The position numbers and the translations under genes are program-made. Below are positions 25,762 through 34,181 of a stretch of 64,000 bases of DNA, in pieces. Every line of letters starts with the position of its first letter. Positions within the stretch are counted from its first letter, which is position 1. The notes beneath the pieces were generated by a model. It had not been told where the DNA came from. It made no database searches and worked only from the letters and a program-made list of their open reading frames with translations. The DNA comes from Chryseobacterium sp. T16E-39 (lineage in GTDB: Bacteria; Bacteroidota; Bacteroidia; Flavobacteriales; Weeksellaceae): positions 3,100,001 through 3,164,000 of the forward strand of contig NZ_CP022282.1 in the NCBI RefSeq assembly GCF_002216065.1. The letters run 5' to 3'.

Positions 25762-25795
25762 GTCATTGCGAAAAACAAAATGAAAAAGCAATCTC
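25762..25795. repeat. Short intergenic ATTGC...GCAAT repeat between ftsW and murG
   Basis: GTCATTGCGAAAAAC at 25762 and GAAAAAGCAATCTC ending at 25795 give mirrored ATTGC/GCAAT ends around an A-rich middle. It resembles an AT-rich version of the GTCATTGCGAG...GCAATCTC intergenic repeat seen in many bacterial genomes (from memory). Only five base pairs are strictly paired, so this is a weaker case than the other elements. Confidence 0.4.
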
Positions 25796-25808
25796 AAAAT
25801 TGGAAAAA

Positions 25809-26909
25809 ATGAACAAGAAACTAAAAGTATTATTATCCGGTGGCGGAACAGGAGGACATATCTTCCCAGCTATCGCTATTGCTGATGAGATCAGGAAGAG
25901 ATTTCCGGATACAGAATTCTTGTTTATAGGCGCCAATGGAAAAATGGAAATGGAAAAAGTTCCACAAGCTGGTTATCACATTGAAGGAATTGATATTGCT
26001 GGTATCGACAGAGGTAACCTGTTATCCAATTTAGGACTGCCTTTTAAAATTTTAAAAAGCTTATCCAGATCAAAAAAGATCATCAAGCGCTTTGCTCCTG
26101 ATTTCGCCATCGGAACAGGTGGATTTGCAAGTGGTCCCGCTTTGTATGAAGCCAGTAAATTGGGAATTCCAATTTTTATTCAAGAGCAAAATGCACATGC
26201 AGGAGTTACGAATAAAATTTTAAGTAAAAAGGCAAAAGCTGTTTTTACAGCCTATCCTCAGGTAGAAGGCTTTCCCACTGAAAAAATTAAGTTTCTGGGC
26301 AATCCTATTCGTGAGAATATTATTTCCGGAATGGAAGAAACTTCCCAGGCAAAAGAAAAAATGGGATTAGATAAAGACAAACTAACCATCCTTTCTGTGG
26401 GAGGATCTTTAGGATCCAGAACTTTAAATAATGCCTGGAAATCTCATTTCGATGAAATTATAAACAAAGATTATCAGCTGATCTGGCAAACCGGAAAGCT
26501 TGATTATGCAGCTATTATTGAAGAAACAAAAGATAAAACAAACAGTAACATCCAGATTCTTGAATTTATAAAAGATATGGAAAGAGCTTATTCTGCGGCA
26601 GATATTATTGTTTCAAGAGCAGGGGCTATTGCCATTTCAGAACTTGCAGTGGCACAAAAACCTGTGTTATTGATTCCTTTCCCGTTTGCGGCAGAGGACC
26701 ATCAAACGAAAAATGCAATGAATCTGGTTGAAAAAGACGCCGCCAGAATGGTAAAAGACTCTGAAATGCAGGAAAAGTTCTGGAATACACTTCAGGAAAT
26801 CTGTGAGAGTGAAAATATAAGAAAAGAAATGTCTAAAAATTTAGAATATTTCGCTAAACCTAATGCAGCAAAGGAAATTGTCGATGAAATTTTTATAAAA
26901 CTACAATAA
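25809..26909 (+). CDS. murG: UDP-GlcNAc:lipid I N-acetylglucosaminyltransferase MurG
   Basis: Peripheral membrane GT-B enzyme converting lipid I to lipid II. LLSGGGTGGHIFPAIAIAD is the N-terminal G-loop. IGTGGFASGPALYEASKLGIP, IFIQEQNAHAGVTNKIL and the donor-site SRAGAIAISELAVAQKPVLLI region are conserved, as is PFAAEDHQTKNA. I start at ATG 25809; a TTG nine bases upstream is possible but unnecessary. Length 366. Confidence 0.95.
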   Translation: MNKKLKVLLSGGGTGGHIFPAIAIADEIRKRFPDTEFLFIGANGKMEMEKVPQAGYHIEGIDIAGIDRGNLLSNLGLPFKILKSLSRSKKIIKRFAPDFAIGTGGFASGPALYEASKLGIPIFIQEQNAHAGVTNKILSKKAKAVFTAYPQVEGFPTEKIKFLGNPIRENIISGMEETSQAKEKMGLDKDKLTILSVGGSLGSRTLNNAWKSHFDEIINKDYQLIWQTGKLDYAAIIEETKDKTNSNIQILEFIKDMERAYSAADIIVSRAGAIAISELAVAQKPVLLIPFPFAAEDHQTKNAMNLVEKDAARMVKDSEMQEKFWNTLQEICESENIRKEMSKNLEYFAKPNAAKEIVDEIFIKLQ

Positions 26910-26924
26910 CCAAAACCAAAAAGT

Positions 26925-27401
26925 ATGAAAACCAAATTACTAACAGTATTGTTCTTTTGCTTCCTTACTCATTGGGTAACAGCACAGACACTTATAAAGC
27001 CTGCAGACTTTAAAATTGCAGCAGTGGGTACTTTCCTGAAAAGTAAAGGATACGAAATACTGGAGCAAGAAGAGACTTTTATTAAAATAGGAAATAAAGA
27101 CAAAGCCACCCTATTTATGGACGTGGATTCAGGGAAAAAGTATATTAATTTTAATGTAAATATCCTTTTAAATAAAGGCGTAAGCAAAGATAAGATTGAT
27201 AGTTTATTAGCTGAAATCAATAAGCTTGCAATGATAAAGGCAGAATATCTGCCAACCCAAAATTCAATTGGTTTCAAGTACTATTTCTGGATAACAAACG
27301 GATTTACAAATGAAACTTTAGAAGATGCAGTAATGGAGTTCTTTTTATATCAGGGAGATGCTTATGGACTGGATAAAGAAAAGATTTTCAATTATCAATA
27401 A
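26925..27401 (+). CDS. Secreted YbjN-like hypothetical protein inside the dcw cluster
   Basis: A 158-residue protein with a signal peptide (MKTKLLTVLFFCFLTHWVTAQ). The mature part alternates strands and helices (FIKIGNKDKATLFMDVDSGKK, INFNVNILLNKGVSKDKIDSLLAEINKL, KYYFWITNGF). This resembles YbjN/type III chaperone-like folds, which in other bacteria are cytoplasmic. I am not certain of the assignment. It lies 15 bases after murG and 11 before murC, so it is cotranscribed with the lipid II genes. An envelope role is possible (inference). Confidence 0.7.
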   Translation: MKTKLLTVLFFCFLTHWVTAQTLIKPADFKIAAVGTFLKSKGYEILEQEETFIKIGNKDKATLFMDVDSGKKYINFNVNILLNKGVSKDKIDSLLAEINKLAMIKAEYLPTQNSIGFKYYFWITNGFTNETLEDAVMEFFLYQGDAYGLDKEKIFNYQ

Positions 27402-27412
27402 TTAAATAGAAG

Positions 27413-28777
27413 ATGAAATTATTAGAAACATATCAGACTTTTTACTTCGTGGGAATCGGAGGCATCGGCATGAGTGCCCTGGCTCGTTATTTTAATGCCT
27501 CAGGTAAAAAGGTTTTAGGTTATGATAAAACCAACACCAAGCTTACTCAACAATTGATGAGTGAGGGAATTGATATTGTTTTTGAGGATTTGATCGGTGA
27601 AAAGGTAACTTCTCTTCAAAAAGAGAATACACTGATCATTTATACCCCGGCCATCAAAATATTAGGGATTTTAGATTATTTTAATCAAAATGATTTTAAC
27701 GTTTTAAAGCGTGCAAAAGTATTAGGGTTAATTACTGAAAATACAGACTGTATAGCAGTTGCAGGAACTCACGGTAAAACGACAACTTCTACTTTGGTTT
27801 CTCATTTATGCAAAGAAGCAGACTTACCATTTTCATGTTTTCTGGGAGGTATTTCAGAAAATTTCAAATCCAACTTTCTGTATAACGGTTCTCAATATTC
27901 TGTGGTAGAAGCAGATGAATATGACAGAAGTTTTCTCAACCTTTCTCCGGATTGGGCAGTGATCACTTCTACGGACGCAGATCACCTGGATATTTATGGA
28001 GATAAAAATCATATTGAAGAAGGATTTCGCCAGTTTGCAGCTTTAGTCCCTGAAGATAAAAAGCTCTTTGTAAGAAAAGGAATTGAAATTGGAAGAGACC
28101 ATCAGACATACGCTGTTAACGAAAAGGCTGATTACTATTCCGACAACCTTCGTATGGATCATGATAAGATCTATTTTGACTTTCATACTCCAACAGAAAC
28201 CATAAAAGATTTTATCTGGGAGATTCCGGGAATCCATAATGTGGAAAACGCTACAGTTGCTCTAGCAATTCTCCACAATTTAGGAGTAGATTTTGAAACA
28301 CTGAAAAAAGCAATTGCCCGTTTTAAGGGAATTAAAAGAAGATATACAAAACATAGCTATAAGAGCGGTAAAATATATATTGATGACTATGCCCACCACC
28401 CTACAGAGATCAATGCGGTGGTAAGTTCTATCAAAACTTTTTATCCAGATAAAAAATTATTGGTTGCTTTCCAGCCTCACTTGTTCAGCAGAACAAGAGA
28501 TTTTGCAGATGGCTTTGCTGAAAGCTTAAGCAATGCAGATGAGTTGATCTTATTAGATATCTATCCTGCAAGAGAGTTACAGGAAAATTTTGAAGGAATT
28601 ACTTCAAAATGGTTGCTGGAAAAAGTGACATTAGATAAAAAAGAGGGTTCAACATTGGCGGAAGCCTTTGAAAAGATAAAAGAAAAAGATTTTGACATCC
28701 TGCTTACCGTAGGTGCCGGAAATATAGACACCCTATATGATCCGATATGTGAATGGTTGACTTTAAATGATAATTAG
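27413..28777 (+). CDS. murC: UDP-MurNAc:L-alanine ligase MurC
   Basis: Cytoplasmic Mur ligase adding the first amino acid. FVGIGGIGMSALARYFN is the N-terminal dinucleotide-like motif and AVAGTHGKTTTSTLV the ATP loop. VVEADEYDRSFLNLSPDWAVIT and TDADHLDIYGD belong to the central domain. DDYAHHPTEI and QPHLFSRTRDF belong to the C-domain. Length 454. It starts 11 bases after the YbjN-like gene. Confidence 0.96.
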   Translation: MKLLETYQTFYFVGIGGIGMSALARYFNASGKKVLGYDKTNTKLTQQLMSEGIDIVFEDLIGEKVTSLQKENTLIIYTPAIKILGILDYFNQNDFNVLKRAKVLGLITENTDCIAVAGTHGKTTTSTLVSHLCKEADLPFSCFLGGISENFKSNFLYNGSQYSVVEADEYDRSFLNLSPDWAVITSTDADHLDIYGDKNHIEEGFRQFAALVPEDKKLFVRKGIEIGRDHQTYAVNEKADYYSDNLRMDHDKIYFDFHTPTETIKDFIWEIPGIHNVENATVALAILHNLGVDFETLKKAIARFKGIKRRYTKHSYKSGKIYIDDYAHHPTEINAVVSSIKTFYPDKKLLVAFQPHLFSRTRDFADGFAESLSNADELILLDIYPARELQENFEGITSKWLLEKVTLDKKEGSTLAEAFEKIKEKDFDILLTVGAGNIDTLYDPICEWLTLNDN

Positions 28778-28851
28778 TAGTAATGTATGAGCTAATGTAA
28801 CCCATGAAAATCATGAATACATTTTACTTTAATACATGAATACAAAAAAAT
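28778..28851. repeat. Intergenic palindromic element between murC and ftsQ
   Basis: Nested short arms: ATGTAT (28783-28788) with ATACAT (28832-28837), and AATGTA (28794-28799) with TACATT (28818-28823). The right half (28810-28849) matches the right half of the murD-ftsW element (24482-24521) almost base for base, including CATGAATACATTTTAC and AATACATGAATACA. Confidence 0.7.
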
Positions 28852-29811
28852 ATGAAAAATAAATACAGAATATTAAAAATTGCTATCACAGTAATCCTTC
28901 TTGGTTTTCTGCTGAGTTTCTCTTTAAAGAAATTTAGTGGCCAGAAGATTACGGATAATAAGATATCTGTAAAATTAAGTGAAAAGACTCCTGTTTATTT
29001 TGTTGATGAAAAAGATATCAGAGAGATTGTAAAAAAGGAAAATCCATCCGGAAAAGTAGGAGATCTTAACATTCCTTCGCTGGAAAAAAAGATCAATGCG
29101 CTTCCGGCGGTAGATAGTGCTAATGTCTATTTAAACTTAAATGGAAAACTTAATCTGGATATAAAACAAAGAGTTCCTGTTTTCAGATTAAATAAAGAGG
29201 GAAGAGACTTTTATGTAGATGAAAAAGGAGTGGAATTCCCCATTTCGAAAACCTATTCACATCCATGTATGCTCGTGACAGGAAATGTAAAACCGGATGA
29301 GTATGAAAAACTGGCTGAGCTGGTAGGAAAAATTGATAAAGACGATTTCAGTAAAAGATACTTTATTGGGATCTCAAAAGATAAAGATGACTACAACCTT
29401 CTTACAAGTGAGGGAAATTATAAAGTGGAAATCGGAGATTTAGATAATATAGAATTTAAAGTAAAAGGTTTTAAAGCTTTTGTTGAGAAATATCTTGTGT
29501 ATCAGGATCCTCAGAAGTACAATATGATCTCTGTAAAATATCAGAATCAGATCGTAACCACTTTAAATCCTTATTTTAAAGAAAATGACAGTATTCTGAA
29601 TGCCGGACGTAAAGAATTGGCAAAGGCTCCAATCGCAACGGCCATGAAGAAAACTGAACCTAAAACAAAAACGAAAGAGGTTAAAAAGCAAAACTCCACT
29701 TCCAAACAGAAGGAAAGTACAAAACCAAAAACGACCCAACCAAAGGAAACAAAAAAGATCGCTGAGAAGAAACCGGCAGCAAAGCCAAAAGGAAAAGTTA
29801 AAATAGAATAA
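28852..29811 (+). CDS. ftsQ: Cell-division protein FtsQ
   Basis: Bitopic divisome protein of 319 residues. Cytoplasmic N-terminus, transmembrane helix at about 8-24 (LKIAITVILLGFLLSFSL), then POTRA-like and beta domains (about 40-235) with PVYFVDEKDIREIV and KQRVPVFRLNKEGRDFYVDEKG. The C-terminal 60 residues are a Lys/Pro/Thr-rich disordered tail (KPKTTQPKETKK), unusual in length but of a kind seen in Bacteroidetes. It precedes ftsA and ftsZ, as expected. Confidence 0.88.
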   Translation: MKNKYRILKIAITVILLGFLLSFSLKKFSGQKITDNKISVKLSEKTPVYFVDEKDIREIVKKENPSGKVGDLNIPSLEKKINALPAVDSANVYLNLNGKLNLDIKQRVPVFRLNKEGRDFYVDEKGVEFPISKTYSHPCMLVTGNVKPDEYEKLAELVGKIDKDDFSKRYFIGISKDKDDYNLLTSEGNYKVEIGDLDNIEFKVKGFKAFVEKYLVYQDPQKYNMISVKYQNQIVTTLNPYFKENDSILNAGRKELAKAPIATAMKKTEPKTKTKEVKKQNSTSKQKESTKPKTTQPKETKKIAEKKPAAKPKGKVKIE

Positions 29812-29833
29812 AAAATCAAATCGATATAAACAA

Positions 29834-31216
29834 ATGGAAAATCAAGAGTATTCAGTAGGTCTGGACATCGGGACAACAAAGATAGTCGCGATTGTCGGAA
29901 GGAGGAATGCACACGGGAAAATAGAAGTTCTCGGTGTAGGAAAGGCCAAAAGTCTTGGGGTTCATAAAGGTATTGTGAATAACATTTCACAAACCATTAA
30001 TTCAATCAAGGCTGCTGTGTCTGAAGCACAATCCAGTGCGGGAGTTCCTATCCGCAAAGTCACGGTAGGTATTGCAGGAAAACATATCCGTTCTCTGCAG
30101 CACTCCGATTATATTATGCGTGAGCATCCGGACAAGTTTATTACAGACGACGACATCGAAGCACTGAAAGATCAGGTCAAGAAGCTGGTCATGCTACCCG
30201 GTGAAGAAATTATTCATGTACTTCCTCAAGAATATAAAGTGGATTCCGAAGGTGAAATACAAGAGCCTGTAGGTATGCACGGAAAACGTTTAGAAGCTAA
30301 CTTCCATGTGGTCGTAGGACAAATGGGCAGCATCAGAAACATCGCAAGATGTGTAAGAGAAGCCGGATTGGAAATGGAAGCACTTACTCTGGAACCTTTG
30401 GCATCTTCTGAAGCAGTTCTTACAAAAGAAGAAAAAGAAGCTGGTGTTGCCATTGTAGACATTGGTGGAGGTACAACAGATATTGCTATTTTTAAAGATA
30501 ACATCATCCGTCATACCTGTGTAATTCCTTACGGAGGTGGGATCATTACTGAAGATATCAAAGAAGGCTGCTCAATTATCGAGAAACATGCAGAACAACT
30601 GAAAGTAAAATTCGGATCCGCAGTTCCGGAATTGGAAAAAGACAGCACATTTGTAACGATTCCTGGACTTCATGGCAGACCTGATAAAGAGATCTCCCTT
30701 AAAACATTAGCACAGATCATCAACGCAAGAGTTGAAGAAATTCTGGAAATGGTGAATACCGAGCTAAAAGCATATGGGGCATTCGAGCAGAAGAAAAAAC
30801 TGATCGCCGGAATTGTTCTTACAGGGGGTGGCTCTAACTTGAAACACCTTCGCCAGCTTGCCAATTATACAACTGGTTTTGACAGTAGAATTGGTTTTGC
30901 TAATGAATATATTGCCAATGATAAGAACCAATATCTAAAAGGTCCTGAATTTGCAACATCAATTGGATTGCTGATGGAAAGTTTAAAAATCAGGGACAAA
31001 AAGCAGGTAATCATAGAAGAAGAGATTGTTCAGGAAAAACAGCAGCCAGAAGTTACAACCAATACCGTTGAAACGAATCCGGTTGCCCATCAGGCATCTG
31101 TAGTTCAGGAGCAGGAAGAGGTAAGAGAACAGCAGGAAAATAAAAAAGCGGCCAGATTAACTTTCGGACAGTCGCTTATGGAAAAAGTAAAAAAATTCTT
31201 TGAAGAAGTAGAATAA
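29834..31216 (+). CDS. ftsA: Cell-division actin-like protein FtsA
   Basis: Actin-fold ATPase that tethers FtsZ to the membrane. SVGLDIGTTKIVAIVGRR is phosphate motif 1. The 1C domain follows. IVDIGGGTTDIAIF is phosphate motif 2, and IVLTGGGSNLKHLRQLA the adenosine motif. After a Gln/Glu-rich linker (about 390-440) the C-terminal TFGQSLMEKVKKFFEEV is an amphipathic membrane-targeting helix. Length 460. Confidence 0.96.
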   Translation: MENQEYSVGLDIGTTKIVAIVGRRNAHGKIEVLGVGKAKSLGVHKGIVNNISQTINSIKAAVSEAQSSAGVPIRKVTVGIAGKHIRSLQHSDYIMREHPDKFITDDDIEALKDQVKKLVMLPGEEIIHVLPQEYKVDSEGEIQEPVGMHGKRLEANFHVVVGQMGSIRNIARCVREAGLEMEALTLEPLASSEAVLTKEEKEAGVAIVDIGGGTTDIAIFKDNIIRHTCVIPYGGGIITEDIKEGCSIIEKHAEQLKVKFGSAVPELEKDSTFVTIPGLHGRPDKEISLKTLAQIINARVEEILEMVNTELKAYGAFEQKKKLIAGIVLTGGGSNLKHLRQLANYTTGFDSRIGFANEYIANDKNQYLKGPEFATSIGLLMESLKIRDKKQVIIEEEIVQEKQQPEVTTNTVETNPVAHQASVVQEQEEVREQQENKKAARLTFGQSLMEKVKKFFEEVE

Positions 31217-31294
31217 ATTATAAAATGATGAATGATAAGCGATACCCGATTATTCCTTATCACTTATCATGAGTCAATTTTAAAAAATATAATT
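31217..31294. repeat. Intergenic palindromic element between ftsA and ftsZ
   Basis: ATGATAAGCGATA (31232-31244) pairs with TATCACTTATCAT (31258-31270) with one mismatch around a 13-base loop. It fills the gap between the two genes and could also influence the ftsA:ftsZ expression ratio by RNA folding or processing (inference). Confidence 0.65.
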
Positions 31295-33211
31295 ATGGAA
31301 AATATAGGTACACAAGGGTTTTCATTTGATTTGCCAAAAGGAAATTCATCAATCATCAAAGTAATTGGTGTTGGTGGCGGTGGAAACAACGCCCTTAAAC
31401 ACATGTACGAGAAAGGGATTCACGGTGTTGATTTCGTGATCTGCAATACGGATGCTCAAACTTTGGATAATAACCCCGTCTCCAATAAGGTTCAGTTGGG
31501 AACTACCATTACTGAAGGTCTTGGAGCTGGTGCTGATCCTGAAGTTGGGGAAAAATCAGCTATTGAAAGTATTGAAGAGATCAAGGCTGCAATGGGACAA
31601 AACACGAAGATGGTTTTTATTACTGCAGGAATGGGTGGTGGAACCGGAACGGGTGCAGCTCCTGTTATTGCTAAAGTAGCCAAAGACATGGGAATTTTAA
31701 CAGTAGGTATTGTTACGGTTCCATTTAGCTTCGAAGGCAAAAGAAGGCTTGAACAGGCTGAAAATGGTCTCGATAAATTAAGAAACAATGTTGACTCATT
31801 AATTGTCATCAATAACGATAAATTAAGACAGCAATTTGGTAATCTTGGATTCAAACAAGGATTCTCAAAAGCCGATGAAGTTTTAACCAATGCAGCAAAA
31901 GGTATGGCAGAGGTTATTACTGGTTACTTCGATGTAAACATTGACTTTAGAGATGCTAAATCTGTACTTCAGAACTCTGGTACGGCTCTTATGTCAACGG
32001 GTACCGCTTCAGGAGAAAACAAAGCAGAAGAAGCAGTAAGAAAAGCTCTTGACTCTCCATTATTGAATGACAATAAAATTACAGGAGCTAAAAATGTACT
32101 ATTATTGATCAGAAGTGGTGCTGAAGAAGTGACCATGGATGAGATCGGTATCATCATGGATCATATTCAAAAAGAGGCAGGAAATACTGCTGATATTATC
32201 TTTGGAGTTGGTGCTGATGAAGAATTAGGAGATGCAGTAAGTGTTCTTGTTATTGCTACAGGATTTTCAAATGAAGACAAAAAATTTGCTGGTCCTACGG
32301 AAAAAATCAGAATCGGTTTAAACGATAAATTGGATTCTTATAAAGCCTCTCCATTTAAGACAAGAGAAGAAAGAGAAGTTGCCCCTGAAGAAGGCTATAC
32401 TTTTGGTGGAAAAAATCTTTTCAGATTGGATGATGAAGACCAGGATAATACCCAGTTCAAGACCTCTACTGAAAAAAAAATGATTATTGAGGATGAAGAA
32501 GTTAAAACAGAAATAAAATTCTCTGAAAGAGAGGAAGATACATTAGACAGCCCTATTCAGAATTGGAGAAACGAAGAAGAAGAGCAGGATGCTTACAACT
32601 TATTTTCTTTTGATGAGGATAACGATCCAAATGATCTGGAAATCCAGTCTTTCTCATTTGAAACTACAGAAGAAAGAAAAGACCAGCCTTCCAACAGTTC
32701 TTCTGTTTCATCTTTTTCTGAGGAAAAACCGGTTGAATTCAGCTTCTTTGTGAATGAACCTGTGAATGAGCCGAAAGCAGATTATGGTCAGCCAAAAGCA
32801 GAATATACTCCTTCCAATACAGTGAGTCAGATCGTAGAAGAGCCTGTTCAAAAAATTGAAACATTCTTTCAGCCGGTAAAAGAAGTTCCTGCTGTTGAAG
32901 ACAAACCTGTCGTAGAGAATAAAGTAGAAATCGAAACTCCGAGCTCATCAGAAAGCGAATTTACGTTCGTTAATAAAACTATTGATCAGGAAAGAGTTAT
33001 CGAAAGAAGAAATAAATTAAAGGAATTCAACTCCCGCTATCAGAGCTTTGATAATGTGAATGAGTTCGAATCTATTCCTGCTTTTAAAAGAAAGAATATC
33101 TCTATTGACGGAACCAATGCTTCAGATCAAAATATCAATACTTATTTATCTGAAAATAATGGTTCTATGCAGATTAGGGAAAACCGATTTTTAAATAAGG
33201 ACGTAGACTAA
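31295..33211 (+). CDS. ftsZ: Cell-division GTPase FtsZ
   Basis: Tubulin-like GTPase forming the Z-ring. IKVIGVGGGGNNALKHM, AGMGGGTGTGAAPVIA (tubulin signature), SFEGKRRLEQA and NIDFRDAKSVL are intact. After the GTPase and C-terminal core (to about residue 330) comes an unusually long acidic linker of roughly 270 residues. A short conserved tail (MQIRENRFLNKDVD) should bind FtsA. I start at 31295 (MENIGTQGFSF); an open frame from 31232 would only add translated repeat sequence. Length 638. Confidence 0.96.
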   Translation: MENIGTQGFSFDLPKGNSSIIKVIGVGGGGNNALKHMYEKGIHGVDFVICNTDAQTLDNNPVSNKVQLGTTITEGLGAGADPEVGEKSAIESIEEIKAAMGQNTKMVFITAGMGGGTGTGAAPVIAKVAKDMGILTVGIVTVPFSFEGKRRLEQAENGLDKLRNNVDSLIVINNDKLRQQFGNLGFKQGFSKADEVLTNAAKGMAEVITGYFDVNIDFRDAKSVLQNSGTALMSTGTASGENKAEEAVRKALDSPLLNDNKITGAKNVLLLIRSGAEEVTMDEIGIIMDHIQKEAGNTADIIFGVGADEELGDAVSVLVIATGFSNEDKKFAGPTEKIRIGLNDKLDSYKASPFKTREEREVAPEEGYTFGGKNLFRLDDEDQDNTQFKTSTEKKMIIEDEEVKTEIKFSEREEDTLDSPIQNWRNEEEEQDAYNLFSFDEDNDPNDLEIQSFSFETTEERKDQPSNSSSVSSFSEEKPVEFSFFVNEPVNEPKADYGQPKAEYTPSNTVSQIVEEPVQKIETFFQPVKEVPAVEDKPVVENKVEIETPSSSESEFTFVNKTIDQERVIERRNKLKEFNSRYQSFDNVNEFESIPAFKRKNISIDGTNASDQNINTYLSENNGSMQIRENRFLNKDVD

Positions 33212-33306
33212 TTAATATAACAATGTAGAAATGTACCAATGTAACAATCGCCCTTTGATCAACAATTGGTAAACTGTTACATTGATACATTGTTAAATTT
33301 GAAAAA
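33212..33306. repeat. Strong intergenic palindromic element between ftsZ and the YqeY-like gene
   Basis: AACAATGTA (33219-33227) pairs with TACATTGTT (33286-33294), and CAATGTAACA (33237-33246) pairs with TGTTACATTG (33275-33284). Together they give a two-part stem of 19 base pairs. The word ATGTA is repeated three times in the left arm. It has the same build as the other dcw intergenic elements and may also act as the cluster's transcript-processing site. Confidence 0.72.
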
Positions 33307-33753
33307 ATGAGTTTAGAAAATATAATAAGCGAGGCTATAAAAACAGCGATGAGAGCAAAGGACAGAGTTGCCCTGGATTCTCTTCGTGCTGTAAAATCTC
33401 AAATTCTTCTTTTACAAACCGAAGCGAGAGGAGCTGAAGTTTCAGCAGAACAAGAGATTGCCATTTTACAGAGAATGATTAAACAACGTAAGGATTCTTA
33501 CGAACAGTTTTCTGCTCAGGGAAGAACAGATTTAGCAGAAGTGGAAGAAGCTCAGATGAAAGTGATTGAGAAATTCTTACCTCAGCAGCTTACTTCAGAA
33601 GAGCTGGAAGTAGAAATTAAAAATATTATTTCTGAAACCGGAGCTGAATCCATAAAAGATTTAGGAAAGGTAATGGGAATTGCTTCAAAAAATTTGGCCG
33701 GGAAATCAGATGGAAAAAGTATTTCCGAAATGGCCAAGAAGCTTCTTTCGTAG
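33307..33753 (+). CDS. GatB/YqeY domain protein
   Basis: A 148-residue all-helical cytoplasmic protein of the YqeY family, related to the tail domain of GatB, the amidotransferase subunit that contacts tRNA. ISEAIKTAMRAKDRVALDSLRAVKS opens the domain. MIKQRKDSYEQFSAQGRTDL, EKFLPQQLTSEELE and LGKVMGIASKNLAGKSDGK are conserved. Its exact role is not established. It is the last gene in the dcw run. Confidence 0.93.
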   Translation: MSLENIISEAIKTAMRAKDRVALDSLRAVKSQILLLQTEARGAEVSAEQEIAILQRMIKQRKDSYEQFSAQGRTDLAEVEEAQMKVIEKFLPQQLTSEELEVEIKNIISETGAESIKDLGKVMGIASKNLAGKSDGKSISEMAKKLLS

Positions 33754-33850
33754 AGAGGCGTGATCCTTGTTTCGGGACTTAAAACCGATCCGAAATCACC
33801 AAACTCTAACACCAACCGAGGATATCCAATATTTGCATATCGATTTGATT

Positions 33851-33882
33851 AGTAAAGCCCGAAATTAATTTCGGGCTTTACT
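33851..33882 (+). terminator. Terminator at the end of the dcw cluster
   Basis: AGTAAAGCCCGAAATT is followed immediately by its exact reverse complement, giving a perfect 32-base palindrome with a GC-rich core. The T-run is short (ACTTTAT), so efficiency is uncertain. Confidence 0.7.
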
Positions 33883-34128
33883 TTATGCATAAGATGCTTA
33901 AGATGTCTGTAAATGACAGACTTAACTGGACGCACCTTTTAAGTCGAGGGAATGACGTAAAAAATGCCTTTTCATGGTTGGTTGTTTTTAGAATCATTTC
34001 AAATTTAGCAAATATTTTCTGTTATACATAGTTTTAATTTATTTTTTTTCGAATATTATTAAAACATTAATATTGTGTAACATATTTGTATCATCCACAT
34101 TTCCTAATTGATCAATAGTTTTTATAAG

Positions 34129-34159
34129 TTGATGAAACATAAATAATTTTTTACCTTTG
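34129..34159 (+). promoter_or_regulatory. Canonical Bacteroidetes promoter of the bacilliredoxin gene
   Basis: TTG at 34129-34131, a 20-base spacer and TACCTTTG at 34152-34159 match the -33/-7 consensus (TTG and TAnnTTTG) exactly. The expected transcript would have a short leader before the ATG at 34182. Confidence 0.75.
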
Positions 34160-34181
34160 TAAAGATTAAAAAAAACAAAAA

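Larger units (their letters stand above)
33754..34181. other. Intergenic region between the YqeY-like and bacilliredoxin genes
   Basis: A 428-base gap. It contains a small inverted repeat (TTTCGG at 33770-33775 with CCGAAA at 33790-33795), the strong terminator at 33851-33882, then about 240 AT-rich bases without ORFs, and finally the promoter of the 34182 gene. I see no RNA gene in it. Confidence 0.5.

Noticed and set aside
31232..31294. Twenty-one extra N-terminal codons for FtsZ
   Set aside because: They lie inside the hairpin element; the FtsZ N-terminus MENIGTQGFSF follows at 31295.
31492..31890. Long antisense reading frames within ftsZ, ftsA and other conserved genes
   Set aside because: They mirror strongly conserved sense genes, have no family-like sequence and no promoter, and arise from codon bias on the opposite strand.
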